A stretch of DNA of 11,734 nt, taken from Methylophaga sp. GTDB lineage: Bacteria; Pseudomonadota; Gammaproteobacteria; Nitrosococcales; Methylophagaceae. Of this stretch, positions 1-7,197 are shown in pieces. Position numbers and translations under genes: made by a program. The notes below the pieces were generated by a model. The model was not told the DNA's origin and searched no databases. It worked only from the letters and a program-made list of their open reading frames with translations. How positions within the stretch are numbered: the first letter of the stretch is position 1; each line of letters opens with the position of its first letter. The stretch lies in the NCBI GenBank assembly GCA_013139345.1, contig WTAY01000215.1, positions 1-11,734 of the forward strand, given 5' to 3'.

Positions 1-556
1 CCATAAAGGCCATAGACATTAAACCAGCAGTAATTAATGCAATAGCTGCACCTTGGAAAGGAACAGGCACATCAGACGCTTCAATTCGTTCACGCATGGA
101 TGCGAAAATAACAAGCACTAAAGAAAAGCCAATTGCAGCACCAAAACCATATAAAGCAGACTCTAAAAAGCCATGCTGTTCTTGCACATTTAATAAGGCA
201 ACACCTAATACTGCACAGTTTGTTGTAATCAACGGTAAGAAGATGCCTAGCACTTGATAGAGCAGAGGGCTTGTTTTGTGAACAACTAATTCAGTAAATT
301 GCACAACGACAGCAATAACAAAAATGAAACTAATCGTACGTAAAAATTCAATACCAAGAGGGGTAAGTAGATATTCGTTAATAAGATAGCTACTGATGGA
401 GGCTAGGGTTAATACAAATGTCGTCGCTAAGCCCATACCCATCGCAGTTTCTAGTTTGCGAGAAACACCCATGAACGGACACAAGCCTAGAAATTTAACT
501 AGGACAATGTTGTTGACCAGAATGGTGCTAATTAATATGAGGGCATAGTCTGCCAT
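1..556 (-). CDS. rsxA: Electron transport complex subunit RsxA/RnfA, C-terminus outside window
   Basis: Integral membrane subunit of the Rnf/Rsx complex, which links ferredoxin/NADH electron transfer to ion movement across the inner membrane, or in enterics keeps SoxR reduced. Reading leftward from the ATG at 556, the frame is open to the window edge (185 codons). It starts MADYALILIST and continues with the family signatures VNNIVLVKFLGLCPFMGVS, LITTNCAVLGVALLN and ALYGFGAAIGFSL, the last two being typical of RnfA/RnfE membrane helices. The family is about 190-195 residues, so only a few C-terminal residues are missing. It would be the first gene of an rsx/rnf operon running to the left. A short hairpin (ATTGCT at 591-596 with AGCAAT at 605-610) lies upstream of the start; its role is unknown. 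The paralogue RnfE is the main alternative, but the start and the first helix fit RnfA better. Confidence 0.93.
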   Translation of the reverse strand, partial: MADYALILISTILVNNIVLVKFLGLCPFMGVSRKLETAMGMGLATTFVLTLASISSYLINEYLLTPLGIEFLRTISFIFVIAVVVQFTELVVHKTSPLLYQVLGIFLPLITTNCAVLGVALLNVQEQHGFLESALYGFGAAIGFSLVLVIFASMRERIEASDVPVPFQGAAIALITAGLMSMAFM

Positions 557-732
557 GCAATAACCTACTGTTTTAATCGGTTTTGACGAAATTGCTTAAA
601 GAATAGCAATGGCGTTAGCTTTAATAGCTGATCAGTATAGCTTGTTTCGACTGATTTTCGTAGTGTTATATTTAAAATAATGCTTTTTAATTAAAGGCTT
701 ATATGTTTTTGTTATATAGATATTTGAACGTT

Positions 733-1788
733 TTATTTTGAACGGCGTTGACGAACGGCCTCAGCAAGTTCGCGTAATAACACATCGGTATTGTCCCAAG
801 CCATGCAAGCATCAGTAATGCTTTGGCCATAAACTAAGGGTTTATCTGCCTCGACATTTTGGCGACCAGCAACGAGGTTACTTTCCAACATTAGCCCCAT
901 GATGCGTTTTTCACCATTGGCAATTTGCTTAGCAACATCACGACAAACAACTTCTTGCTGAATATGACTCTTGCCACTATTTGCATGACTACAATCGACC
1001 ATGAATAAAGCACGCTGTCCTGTTATTCCAATTGATTCAGCTGTCTCTTGAATGCTTGCTGCATCATAATTAGGCTTCTTGCCACCACGTAAAATAACGT
1101 GACAGTCAGGGTTGCCTGTTGTTGAGAAAATAGCTGAATGTCCCGCTTTAGTTAACGACATAAAGTGATGTGGCTTTGCTGCTGACATACACGCATCAAT
1201 CGCGATTTGTAAGCCACCGTCAGTCGCATTTTTAAAACCAATTGGGCAAGATAAACCGGATGCTAATTCACGGTGAGCTTGGCTTTCCGTAGTTCGAGCA
1301 CCGATTGCACCCCATGAAATAAGATCTGCAATATATTGAGGACTGATTAAATCTAAGTATTCACTGCCTGTTGGAACGCCCATTTCAGCAAGATCGAGTA
1401 GTAACTGTCGGGCGAAGTGAAGCCCTTCATTAATTTTAAAACTACCATCAAGGTATGGGTCATTAATTAGACCTTTCCAACCAACAACTGAACGTGGTTT
1501 TTCAAAATATACACGCATGATGATATGTAAATCATCTTTTAATTCAGTAATGAGAGGTTTAAGACGAGTAGCATATTCACGTGCAGCATTGGGATCATGA
1601 ATAGAGCAGGGGCCAACAATGACAACTAATCGGTCATCATCACCATGAACAATTTTTTGCGTCATTTGGCGTGCGTTAAACACGGTTTCTGATGCGTGAC
1701 CAGTAATGGGTAATTCTTCGTGTAACTGGGCGGGAGGCAGAACTTCCTGCATGCCAGAAATACGTAAATCGTCGGTGCTGTAAAGCAT
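733..1788 (-). CDS. aroG: 3-deoxy-D-arabino-heptulosonate-7-phosphate (DAHP) synthase, class I, AroG-like
   Basis: Cytoplasmic enzyme that condenses phosphoenolpyruvate with erythrose 4-phosphate, the first step of the shikimate pathway. At 351 residues it has the length of E. coli AroG and aligns without shifts at key sites. Metal ligands fall at Cys61 (in GPCSIHD), His268, Glu302 and Asp326. Substrate-binding residues are Arg92, Lys97, Arg165 (in GARTTES), Lys186 (GFKN) and Arg234 (LRGGK). The N-terminal Asp6-Asp7 pair, Asp146, Pro150-Gln151 and Ser180, which belong to the allosteric site of phenylalanine-sensitive AroG, are also present. From this I infer feedback inhibition by phenylalanine rather than tyrosine or tryptophan, although parts of the middle (for example the NPDCHVIL stretch) resemble AroF. 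It is separated from nhaD by a strong hairpin, so it may have its own transcript. I found no clear TyrR box. Confidence 0.96.
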   Translation of the reverse strand: MLYSTDDLRISGMQEVLPPAQLHEELPITGHASETVFNARQMTQKIVHGDDDRLVVIVGPCSIHDPNAAREYATRLKPLITELKDDLHIIMRVYFEKPRSVVGWKGLINDPYLDGSFKINEGLHFARQLLLDLAEMGVPTGSEYLDLISPQYIADLISWGAIGARTTESQAHRELASGLSCPIGFKNATDGGLQIAIDACMSAAKPHHFMSLTKAGHSAIFSTTGNPDCHVILRGGKKPNYDAASIQETAESIGITGQRALFMVDCSHANSGKSHIQQEVVCRDVAKQIANGEKRIMGLMLESNLVAGRQNVEADKPLVYGQSITDACMAWDNTDVLLRELAEAVRQRRSK

Positions 1789-1811
1789 GAATCTTAATAC
1801 TCTTAAAAGGT

Positions 1812-1840
1812 TAACCCGAACAGTATAACTGTCCGGGTTA
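1812..1840 (-). terminator. Hairpin between nhaD and aroG, terminator-like
   Basis: Two 12-base arms, 1813-1824 and 1828-1839, pair with one mismatch (a wobble in one orientation) around a 3-base loop, extended by one more pair at 1812/1840. On the minus strand the stem contains CCGG and is followed by CCTTTT, a short T tract. It lies 26 bases past the nhaD stop and 23 bases before the aroG start. The simplest reading is the nhaD terminator. Because it is so close to aroG it could instead sit in an aroG leader. Confidence 0.6.
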
Positions 1841-1866
1841 GAATAATATTATTATGAAATTATGAC

Positions 1867-3342
1867 TTAAATTCCGTTTGTAAATAAATCAGCATTTAAC
1901 CACAAGTGAACCCAAATACTAGCGGCATAGCCTAATGCTATAGCCCAGATCCATTTTAGATGAGCCATAAAGGTATAGATACCACGAGCTTGTCCCATTA
2001 CGGCAACACCGGCTGCTGAACCAATCGATAGTAGTGAGCCACCGACACCTGCCGTTAGCGTTACTAATAACCATTGACCCATATCCATATTAGGCATCAT
2101 AGAAAGAACTGCAAACATTACCGGGATGTTATCAATAATTGCTGACAATATACCGACTAAGATATTGGCATTGGTCGCACCTAAATCGCCATACATCAGT
2201 TGGGAACCTACTGTTAGGTAACCAATGGTACCTAAGCCACCCACACAGAGAATGATACCGTAGAAAAACATGAGTGTATCCCACTCAGCACGCTCTAATT
2301 GTTGGAAAATATTGAATGGTTTTTTATGTTCTTCAATGCCTTCAACACTTAGAGGTGTTTCGCCATCGTTAGCCAGTATTTCAGCCGTACGTTTGTCTTG
2401 CATTTTGATCATGTATCCATACAGTTTTAATATACCTAAACCCGTCATCATGCCGATTACAGGAGGTAAATGTAAGAAGTTATGAGCACATACTGCCATT
2501 GTAATTGTCATTAAGAATAAGACGACAACGACCATCGCACCTTTCTTCATTGTTGCTGTCTCATTTAGAGCTTTAGGTTGTTCATTAGAAACGGCAAAAG
2601 ACATAATCACAGCAGGAATAATCCAGTTAACAACTGAAGGAATAAATAGTACAAAGAATTGTTGGAAGTCTACGACACCTTTTTGCCAAACCATTAATGT
2701 AGTGATATCACCAAATGGGCTAAATGCGCCACCCGCATTTGCTGCAACAACAATATTAATACAGGCGATAGCAACAAACTTGTGATTATCACCACCAACA
2801 GCCATAGCAACGGTTGCCATTAACAAGGCGGTCGTTAAGTTATCGGCGATAGGTGAGATAAAGAAGGCTAGAACACCTGTTAACCAGAAGATAGTACGCA
2901 GCGTAAAGCCTTGATTTACTAACCAGCTACGAAGTGCATCAAAAACGCCTCGTTCTCCCATAGTATTGATATACGTCATAGCAGCTAATAAGAATAGCAA
3001 TAACTCGGCATATTCAAGTAAGTTGTGACGAATCATTATTTCAGCAGTGTGGTGGAATGCTGTATCTGCTTGACTTGCATAAATTGCTGCAATCATTGCC
3101 CATATAATACCCGCTGCAACCATGACTGGTTTTGACTTACGCATATGAATTTCTTCTTCTGCGATAACTAAGATATAGGCTAGGACAAAGATAACAATAG
3201 ATGCATACCCAACCCAATGAGCCGTTAAGTCCAACATTTTTACATCACCAGATGCGAATGAAATTTGTGGAAATGCAAATAATAACAAGCTAAATATAAG
3301 CGTTGTTATTAGCGAACGCTTAGACTGCAATTGTTTCAACAT
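1867..3342 (-). CDS. nhaD: Na+/H+ antiporter, NhaD type
   Basis: Inner-membrane sodium/proton antiporter of the ion-transporter superfamily, used for Na+ expulsion and pH homeostasis by marine and haloalkaliphilic bacteria. The 491-residue product begins with a positively charged stretch and a hydrophobic segment (about residues 11-30, ending FASGD) that could be a signal or first helix, followed by about 11-12 hydrophobic helices. NhaD-like motifs are visible: SPIADNLTTALLMATVAMAV near residue 165, the NIVVAANAGGAFSPFGD segment near 197-212, and SAIIDNIPVMFAV near 400. A cytoplasmic charged loop (about 310-350, rich in Glu/Lys) divides the two halves. The ATG at 3342 has AGGGA nine bases upstream. 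It follows the phosphatase gene by 83 bases on the same strand and may be co-transcribed with it. Length and motifs are intact. Confidence 0.93.
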   Translation of the reverse strand: MLKQLQSKRSLITTLIFSLLLFAFPQISFASGDVKMLDLTAHWVGYASIVIFVLAYILVIAEEEIHMRKSKPVMVAAGIIWAMIAAIYASQADTAFHHTAEIMIRHNLLEYAELLLFLLAAMTYINTMGERGVFDALRSWLVNQGFTLRTIFWLTGVLAFFISPIADNLTTALLMATVAMAVGGDNHKFVAIACINIVVAANAGGAFSPFGDITTLMVWQKGVVDFQQFFVLFIPSVVNWIIPAVIMSFAVSNEQPKALNETATMKKGAMVVVVLFLMTITMAVCAHNFLHLPPVIGMMTGLGILKLYGYMIKMQDKRTAEILANDGETPLSVEGIEEHKKPFNIFQQLERAEWDTLMFFYGIILCVGGLGTIGYLTVGSQLMYGDLGATNANILVGILSAIIDNIPVMFAVLSMMPNMDMGQWLLVTLTAGVGGSLLSIGSAAGVAVMGQARGIYTFMAHLKWIWAIALGYAASIWVHLWLNADLFTNGI

Positions 3343-3425
3343 AGAAATCCCTTTTTTGAAAGGTCAAATTTTAAGAACGTCAATCATACCGTGCTGTTTG
3401 TCTCTGTGGAAGATGCGAGCGTAAT

Positions 3426-3896
3426 TTATTTCATTATAGTGTGATAAAAGCCTTTAGATGCATCCTCGACCAAATCAAAAACATGCTCAAAACCATTAGC
3501 ACCACCGTAATAGGGGTCGGGAACGTCTTGTTCTTTACGCTCGTGGGCGTAATCTAAGAAAAGTGCTACTTTATGTTGATGTTCACTAGGGCTTGCGGAC
3601 ATAAGGATATGGTAGTTATCACTATCCATGGCAAGAATATGATCGAAATATTCAAAATCAGCAGGCGTGACTTTACGTGCCCGTATTTTAGATAAATCAA
3701 CACCACGACCACGTGCTGTTTGCTGTGAACGAGAATCAGAAGGCTCGCCTATATGATAAGCATGCGTGCCAGCAGAATCGACAAGAAAGCGTTCAGAAGT
3801 TCCCATATCTTGAATGACGCTATTAAATACGCCCTCAGCCGTTGGTGAGCGACATATATTGCCCATGCAAACGAAAAGTACTTTTATCTGTCTCAT
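3426..3896 (-). CDS. Low-molecular-weight protein tyrosine phosphatase
   Basis: Cytoplasmic phosphatase that removes phosphate from protein tyrosines through a cysteinyl-phosphate intermediate. The 156-residue length is normal for the family. The P-loop is at the N-terminus (VCMGNICRSPTAEG), with nucleophile Cys10 and Arg16. The general acid is Asp127 in DPYYGG near the C-terminus. A canonical substrate-recognition region, SAGTHAYHIGEPSD, follows at 41-54. Bacterial members often act on BY-kinases and exopolysaccharide (Wzb-like), but no kinase or polysaccharide gene is here, so the substrate is unknown. It is the last chromosomal gene before the island. A good sigma-70-like promoter lies just upstream and ends where the island-side repeats begin. 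Confidence 0.95.
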   Translation of the reverse strand: MRQIKVLFVCMGNICRSPTAEGVFNSVIQDMGTSERFLVDSAGTHAYHIGEPSDSRSQQTARGRGVDLSKIRARKVTPADFEYFDHILAMDSDNYHILMSASPSEHQHKVALFLDYAHERKEQDVPDPYYGGANGFEHVFDLVEDASKGFYHTIMK

Positions 3897-3931
3897 GTAG
3901 TCTCTAAGTGTTTGATAAGTAATGGATCTGT

Positions 3932-3960
3932 ATTTTAGCAGTCCTAGTCAGTTTTCACAA
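3932..3960 (-). promoter_or_regulatory. Predicted promoter of the tyrosine phosphatase gene
   Basis: On the minus strand, TTGTGA (3960-3955) and TAAAAT (3937-3932) are separated by exactly 17 bases, a good match to a sigma-70 promoter, 35 bases upstream of the ATG at 3896. The -35 box ends about ten bases from the integrase-side repeats, so the island sits directly behind a host promoter without removing it. The assignment is from consensus only. Confidence 0.55.
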
Positions 3961-3970
3961 ATCCCAACCC

Positions 3971-3994
3971 GATTGGTACACAGATTGGTACACA
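3971..3994. repeat. Two perfect tandem 12-bp repeats upstream of the integrase
   Basis: GATTGGTACACA occurs at 3971-3982 and again immediately at 3983-3994, just before the putative -10 box of the integrase gene. Short direct repeats beside a tyrosine integrase gene are often arm-type integrase or excisionase sites, or part of attL. A third copy (13 bases shared with the second repeat) lies inside the integrase gene at 4431-4443. Binding by integrase is inferred, not shown. Confidence 0.6.
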
Positions 3995-3999
3995 AGTTG

Positions 4000-4005
4000 T
4001 ATAAT
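4000..4005 (+). promoter_or_regulatory. Putative -10 box of the integrase gene
   Basis: A perfect TATAAT lies 63 bases before the integrase ATG. No good -35 hexamer is found at 16-18 bases; that position falls within the tandem 12-bp repeats. The promoter may therefore depend on, or be blocked by, a protein bound to the repeats. Integrase self-repression would be typical. Confidence 0.45.
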
Positions 4006-4068
4006 CAAAAGCGGCTAGTGCGACAACACTAACCACCCTCTAGCAAGCAAAGTTAAAAAGGAAACTTT

Positions 4069-5145
4069 ATGCCTGACAAGATTATACCAGCAAGCTATAA
4101 CGAACATTCTATTAAGACCTTAAAATGGAATGGTAAAGATACGCGATTATTAATTGGTGATTGCTTACTACTTCAAGTTAGAAGATCGTCTAAAACATGG
4201 CTAGTACGTCGCCGCATTGATGGTAAGACCAGTATTACTACTATTGGCAAACACCCCGATTTAAGTTTAAAAGGGGCGCGTAAAGAGGCTGCGAAAATAA
4301 CAGAGGCCTCCACTGTTTCTGTGATCAACATTGAGCAGTTAGTTGCTAAATATATGAGTGAAGTTGTTGAGCGTAAGCACAAACGACCAGAGCTTGCACA
4401 GGGCTATATGGATCGTGCTGTACTGCCACTGATTGGTACACAAAAAGTGCGCGATGTCACACGTGCCCAGTTGGTAAGTCTTATTCAAAATTACTCAAAG
4501 CGAGGTGCTAGAACAGCTGATCAGCTACGAAGTAACCTTAAAAAACTATTCTCTTATGCAGTCGAGCTAGGTTACCGAGACAGTAACCCTATGCTTGAGG
4601 TAAGTAGCCGCGTTACAGGTTATGAAGCCAAGCCCCGAGAGCGAGTGCTGACGGATGAAGAAATTAAGGATATATGGGCGTGGAAGAATAATAAACAAGG
4701 ATGGCAACGAACAGAAACAAACGCCCGTATGCTCAAGTTTTTGCTTTTAACAGGCTTACGGATAAGTGAAGCGCGCTTAGGTTATCAAGATGGTGATAAA
4801 TGGATTGTGCCTAAAGAGCTATCGAAAAATGGTAAAGCACATTGGGTATATTTAACTGAAACAGCAAAACAACAACTTCCCTTGCCCGATTGCACTGCTA
4901 CCAATATTCAAGCATGGCTCAGGCGTAAGTTAGGTCTTGATAATGACGACAGATATACTCCTCATGATCTAAGGCGTACCTGTGCTACTAGAATGGCTGA
5001 CAATGGCGTAGAGCCATTTATCGTTGAGCGTGTACTCAATCATAAGCTTGAGGGTGTAATGGCTGTTTATAATCGTGCTGAGTATGAAAAAGAAAGGATT
5101 GATGCGTCGATTATCATGGAAAAAGTAATTTTGGAGTTATTGTAA
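4069..5145 (+). CDS. int: Tyrosine recombinase / phage-type integrase
   Basis: Site-specific recombinase that would integrate and excise the island. The 358-residue product has a short N-terminal arm-binding region (about 10-75, with WLVRRRIDGK and TIGKHPDLSLKGARKEA as in P4-type integrases), a core-binding helical domain (about 85-180), and a catalytic domain (about 190-350). The catalytic set is complete: Arg231 (LLLTGLRISEARL), Lys253 in the beta-hairpin SKNGKAHW, His299 and Arg302 (HDLRRTC), His325 (VLNHKLEG) and nucleophile Tyr334 (VMAVYNR). The N-terminal domain is somewhat shorter than in classical P4 integrases of about 400 residues. An AAGGAAA ribosome-binding site precedes the ATG. 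Its stop overlaps the next gene's start (TAATG), so the two are coupled. It lies at the left border with outward-facing repeats upstream. Confidence 0.95.
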   Translation: MPDKIIPASYNEHSIKTLKWNGKDTRLLIGDCLLLQVRRSSKTWLVRRRIDGKTSITTIGKHPDLSLKGARKEAAKITEASTVSVINIEQLVAKYMSEVVERKHKRPELAQGYMDRAVLPLIGTQKVRDVTRAQLVSLIQNYSKRGARTADQLRSNLKKLFSYAVELGYRDSNPMLEVSSRVTGYEAKPRERVLTDEEIKDIWAWKNNKQGWQRTETNARMLKFLLLTGLRISEARLGYQDGDKWIVPKELSKNGKAHWVYLTETAKQQLPLPDCTATNIQAWLRRKLGLDNDDRYTPHDLRRTCATRMADNGVEPFIVERVLNHKLEGVMAVYNRAEYEKERIDASIIMEKVILELL

Positions 5146-5999
5146 TGGAAATGGAAAGTCCCCACTGGTTCAAGCTGAGTAACTACGAGTCACTGAGAAA
5201 TATACCACTGCATCAATGGTACAGACAGCTTCAGGTCAGGAAAGTGTTATATGACCATTTCTATAATGATCGTGATGCTTCTCACGCTTCAATAGATTTT
5301 TGGATGGAACAGATTAGGTTTGATCCTAGCTTTTCCTCTAAGGATTTATCTTTATGGATTGAAATAATTAAAAGATGTCCTGTTTTACCTGACTATGACT
5401 ATGATACGAATAATGGAGCTACTGTAACGTCTCTTCAAGCAGATTCTTTTTATATGCTGAGAAATTCTAATGGGCTAGATAAAGTATGGGAAGAATGTGA
5501 TGAAAAGTTGGATAGTCTTCAATTAGATGATGATTCTGATGCATATAAAGCCATAGATGAAATCATATATGATGCATGTGAAAATCCACATGAGCGTGAG
5601 CAAGCATTTTTTCACATCATGATAGACCTATATGGTACGGATGAGCAGCTGATCAATGATTTTCAATATTGGTTGTTAAAGGCAAGGAAAAAATACAATA
5701 GGCCTTCACCGGTTGGCTCTCATACGAAGAAAAGCACAAAAAAGAAAAAGAGTTTTTCTGAAAAAGATATGCAGACTTGGGTCAACAAGCGTCTTATTCA
5801 GTACCTTGATTTGAAAATAGTATCTGCATTTGAAAAAAATAATATAGGGAATGAGGAGTTAGGAGAAGCTCTTTTGTCAGACTTTTCTGGGGAGAGTAAA
5901 GGTGATAGGAGTAGGAGAACAGTCAAAGATAGAGCGGTATTATTAATAAGTGACGAAATGATGAAAGCATTAGCTTCACAATTAGGTATTGTGGCGTAA
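5145..5999 (+). CDS. Integrase-coupled hypothetical protein, DUF6387-like
   Basis: A 284-residue, probably cytoplasmic protein of unknown function. The start, PHWFKLSNYESLRNIPLHQW followed by a charged region, resembles proteins grouped as DUF6387 that are often encoded directly after integrases in gammaproteobacterial islands; this recognition is from memory and moderate. The middle is acidic (LDSLQLDDDSD around 125). A strongly basic Lys-rich patch (THKK-like, KKSTKKKK, about 190-205) could bind nucleic acid. The C-terminus (DRAVLLISDEMMKALASQLG) is helical. No signal peptide or membrane helix is seen. The ATG overlaps the integrase stop by one base, which suggests translational coupling and a role tied to recombination, but this is inference. 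Ninety-odd bases separate it from the next gene. Confidence 0.8.
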   Translation: MEMESPHWFKLSNYESLRNIPLHQWYRQLQVRKVLYDHFYNDRDASHASIDFWMEQIRFDPSFSSKDLSLWIEIIKRCPVLPDYDYDTNNGATVTSLQADSFYMLRNSNGLDKVWEECDEKLDSLQLDDDSDAYKAIDEIIYDACENPHEREQAFFHIMIDLYGTDEQLINDFQYWLLKARKKYNRPSPVGSHTKKSTKKKKSFSEKDMQTWVNKRLIQYLDLKIVSAFEKNNIGNEELGEALLSDFSGESKGDRSRRTVKDRAVLLISDEMMKALASQLGIVA

Positions 6000-6066
6000 T
6001 AATTTACCTGTCAAATTTTTCGTGAAAAAAACTGCCTTTCATTTGAAATCCTGAGCTATACAATAC

Positions 6067-6099
6067 GTAACACTTCTTAAAACTACATAAGGGTGTTAC
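6067..6099 (+). promoter_or_regulatory. Inverted repeat in the alpA leader, overlapping its ribosome-binding site
   Basis: GTAACAC (6067-6073) and GTGTTAC (6093-6099) are perfect complements separated by 19 bases. The right arm overlaps the AAGGG ribosome-binding site and ends two bases before the ATG at 6102. As DNA it could be an operator for the AlpA-like product or for a phage repressor. As RNA it could hide the ribosome-binding site. A TATACAAT stretch at 6057-6064 may be the -10 region, but no convincing -35 was found. Confidence 0.5.
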
Positions 6100-6101
6100 A
6101 G

Positions 6102-6308
6102 ATGCAACAGCAAAACAATACGCAAGAAAAGATATGTTATTCAATTAAAGGTGCAGTGGACTATACGGACTTTAGCCGCTCCTATTTCTTTGAGGCAATT
6201 CGAACCAATCAGATTAAAACCTTCAAGCGAGGCAGTCGGAGATTTATCCTTCATAAGGACTTGGTGGACTTCATTAACCAGGTGGCTAATGATGCGGGAG
6301 TGGCGTGA
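6102..6308 (+). CDS. AlpA/excisionase-like small DNA-binding protein (HTH)
   Basis: A 68-residue protein with a MerR-like winged helix as in excisionases and AlpA: CYSIKGAVDYTDFSRSYFFE (helix-turn-helix, about 11-30), then the wing IKTFKRGSRRFILHKDLVDFI, which matches the usual '(R/K)xGxRRxfxxxDLxxFi' pattern. Such proteins bend DNA to direct excision or activate integrase transcription, as AlpA does in CP4-57. A GTG at 6093 is also in frame, but the ATG at 6102 is preferred because AAGGG at 6089-6093 is correctly spaced for it. The stop overlaps the next start (TGATG). It is the first gene of the compact alpA-rha-orf-gp2 run. Whether it works as excisionase, activator or both is unknown. Confidence 0.85.
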   Translation: MQQQNNTQEKICYSIKGAVDYTDFSRSYFFEAIRTNQIKTFKRGSRRFILHKDLVDFINQVANDAGVA

Positions 6309-7021
6309 TGACGGCTATCCCGAAGAAAGTAGAGTTACTAAAAGGTGAGCTTGTTGACTTCACAGCTAATCACAAAGATGTTCAAACCAGCTCACTGAAA
6401 ATTGCCCAAACCTTAGAGGTTCAACACAGCGACATCACGCGAGTAATCAAAAGATTGATTGCAAGTGGGGCAATCTCACAACGCAGCATTGCTGTGTCAG
6501 ATTATTTAAATGATCGAGGTAAATCATATAAATACTATCTTCTAAAAGAGGTGGAAGCCCTTCAGGTAGTCATGTCGTTATCAGGTGAAAAAGCCGAGCA
6601 GTTACACAAGAAAATAGCTCATGCTTTTGTAAGAATGAAAGATGAAAATGCAAAATGGAGGGAGCAGGCCTTACTAGCCACTTCTTGTACTAAGCTGGCT
6701 AATGACAATATTCATTGGTTACAAACTGAACTAGCCAAAGTGATACCAACATCAAAACGCTGCACAATGTTGTTTGTTCATGTTCAGCAAGCAATCACTA
6801 AAGCTGCAACGGGTTCAGCAAAAATAGAGAGATCAGAGATGACTTTATGCCAGCTGTATAGAGTTGAACAATTAGAGCAACAAGTAAGAGCAGAGATTGA
6901 ACGATTACGAGCTGATGGTATTCCACCTGAACAAATCCGTGATGATGTTTTAGCCATGCTCAAAGCAACAGGCAAAAAAGAAGCCCCGACCAGCGACCAA
7001 ACCGAAAGGAGCTTTTCATAA
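6308..7021 (+). CDS. Rha-family-like phage regulatory protein
   Basis: A 237-residue protein. Residues about 25-115 resemble the phage Rha domain: a helix-turn-helix part (SSLKIAQTLEVQHSDITRVIKRL), then SYKYYLLKEVEALQVVMSLSG followed by KAEQLHKKIAHAFVRM. In the family the matching stretch is 'xYLLTxxgfxxLxMgfTGkkAxxfKxxyIxaFn'. Rha proteins are found in temperate phages and satellites and influence lytic growth in hosts lacking IHF. The C-terminal half is helical and charged (EQLEQQVRAEIERLRADG near 195-212) and may form a coiled coil. I prefer the ATG at 6308, overlapping the alpA stop by one base; a GTG at 6305 adds only one residue. The stop again overlaps the following ATG (TAATG). A role in switching between integrated and excised states is inferred. 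Confidence 0.7.
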   Translation: MTAIPKKVELLKGELVDFTANHKDVQTSSLKIAQTLEVQHSDITRVIKRLIASGAISQRSIAVSDYLNDRGKSYKYYLLKEVEALQVVMSLSGEKAEQLHKKIAHAFVRMKDENAKWREQALLATSCTKLANDNIHWLQTELAKVIPTSKRCTMLFVHVQQAITKAATGSAKIERSEMTLCQLYRVEQLEQQVRAEIERLRADGIPPEQIRDDVLAMLKATGKKEAPTSDQTERSFS

Positions 7022-7194
7022 TGCAGGTTAATAATATCAATAACTGGCAAGCTCTACAACTACGATTATATGAACTCATAGCACGATATCCCGTGATGGG
7101 AATAACTGCCAATGACGTGGCAACAATGCGACCTGATAACCTAATAGGGAGCTATAATCTCCTTAATGATTATCATGCTAAAAATGGGGTGTAA
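7021..7194 (+). CDS. Small hypothetical protein, 57 residues
   Basis: This short ORF starts at the ATG that overlaps the stop of the Rha-like gene (TAATG) and ends three bases before the start of the Gp2-like gene. It thus fills the gap between two operon members exactly, which is the main evidence that it is real. The product begins MQVNNINNWQALQLRLYELI and includes a central YPVMGITANDVATMRPDNL and a Tyr/Asn-rich end. No known domain is recognised. It has no membrane segment or signal peptide. Small proteins in this place in satellites are often regulators or replication accessories, but no function can be assigned. Confidence 0.65.
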   Translation: MQVNNINNWQALQLRLYELIARYPVMGITANDVATMRPDNLIGSYNLLNDYHAKNGV

Positions 7195-7197
7195 ATC

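Noticed and set aside
591..610. Hairpin ATTGCT/AGCAAT upstream of rsxA as a terminator
   Set aside because: Only six pairs, AT-rich, and without a T tract in the needed orientation. Mentioned under rsxA only.
2270..2485. Plus-strand ORF inside nhaD
   Set aside because: Antisense shadow of a well-conserved transporter gene.
3343..3425. nhaD promoter with TTGACG as -35
   Set aside because: The best-spaced -10 is poor (TTCAAA). Co-transcription with the phosphatase gene is equally likely.
6001..6030. Possible terminator after the DUF6387-like gene
   Set aside because: The TTTTC/GAAAA pairing is short and contains almost no GC, so it is not a convincing stem.
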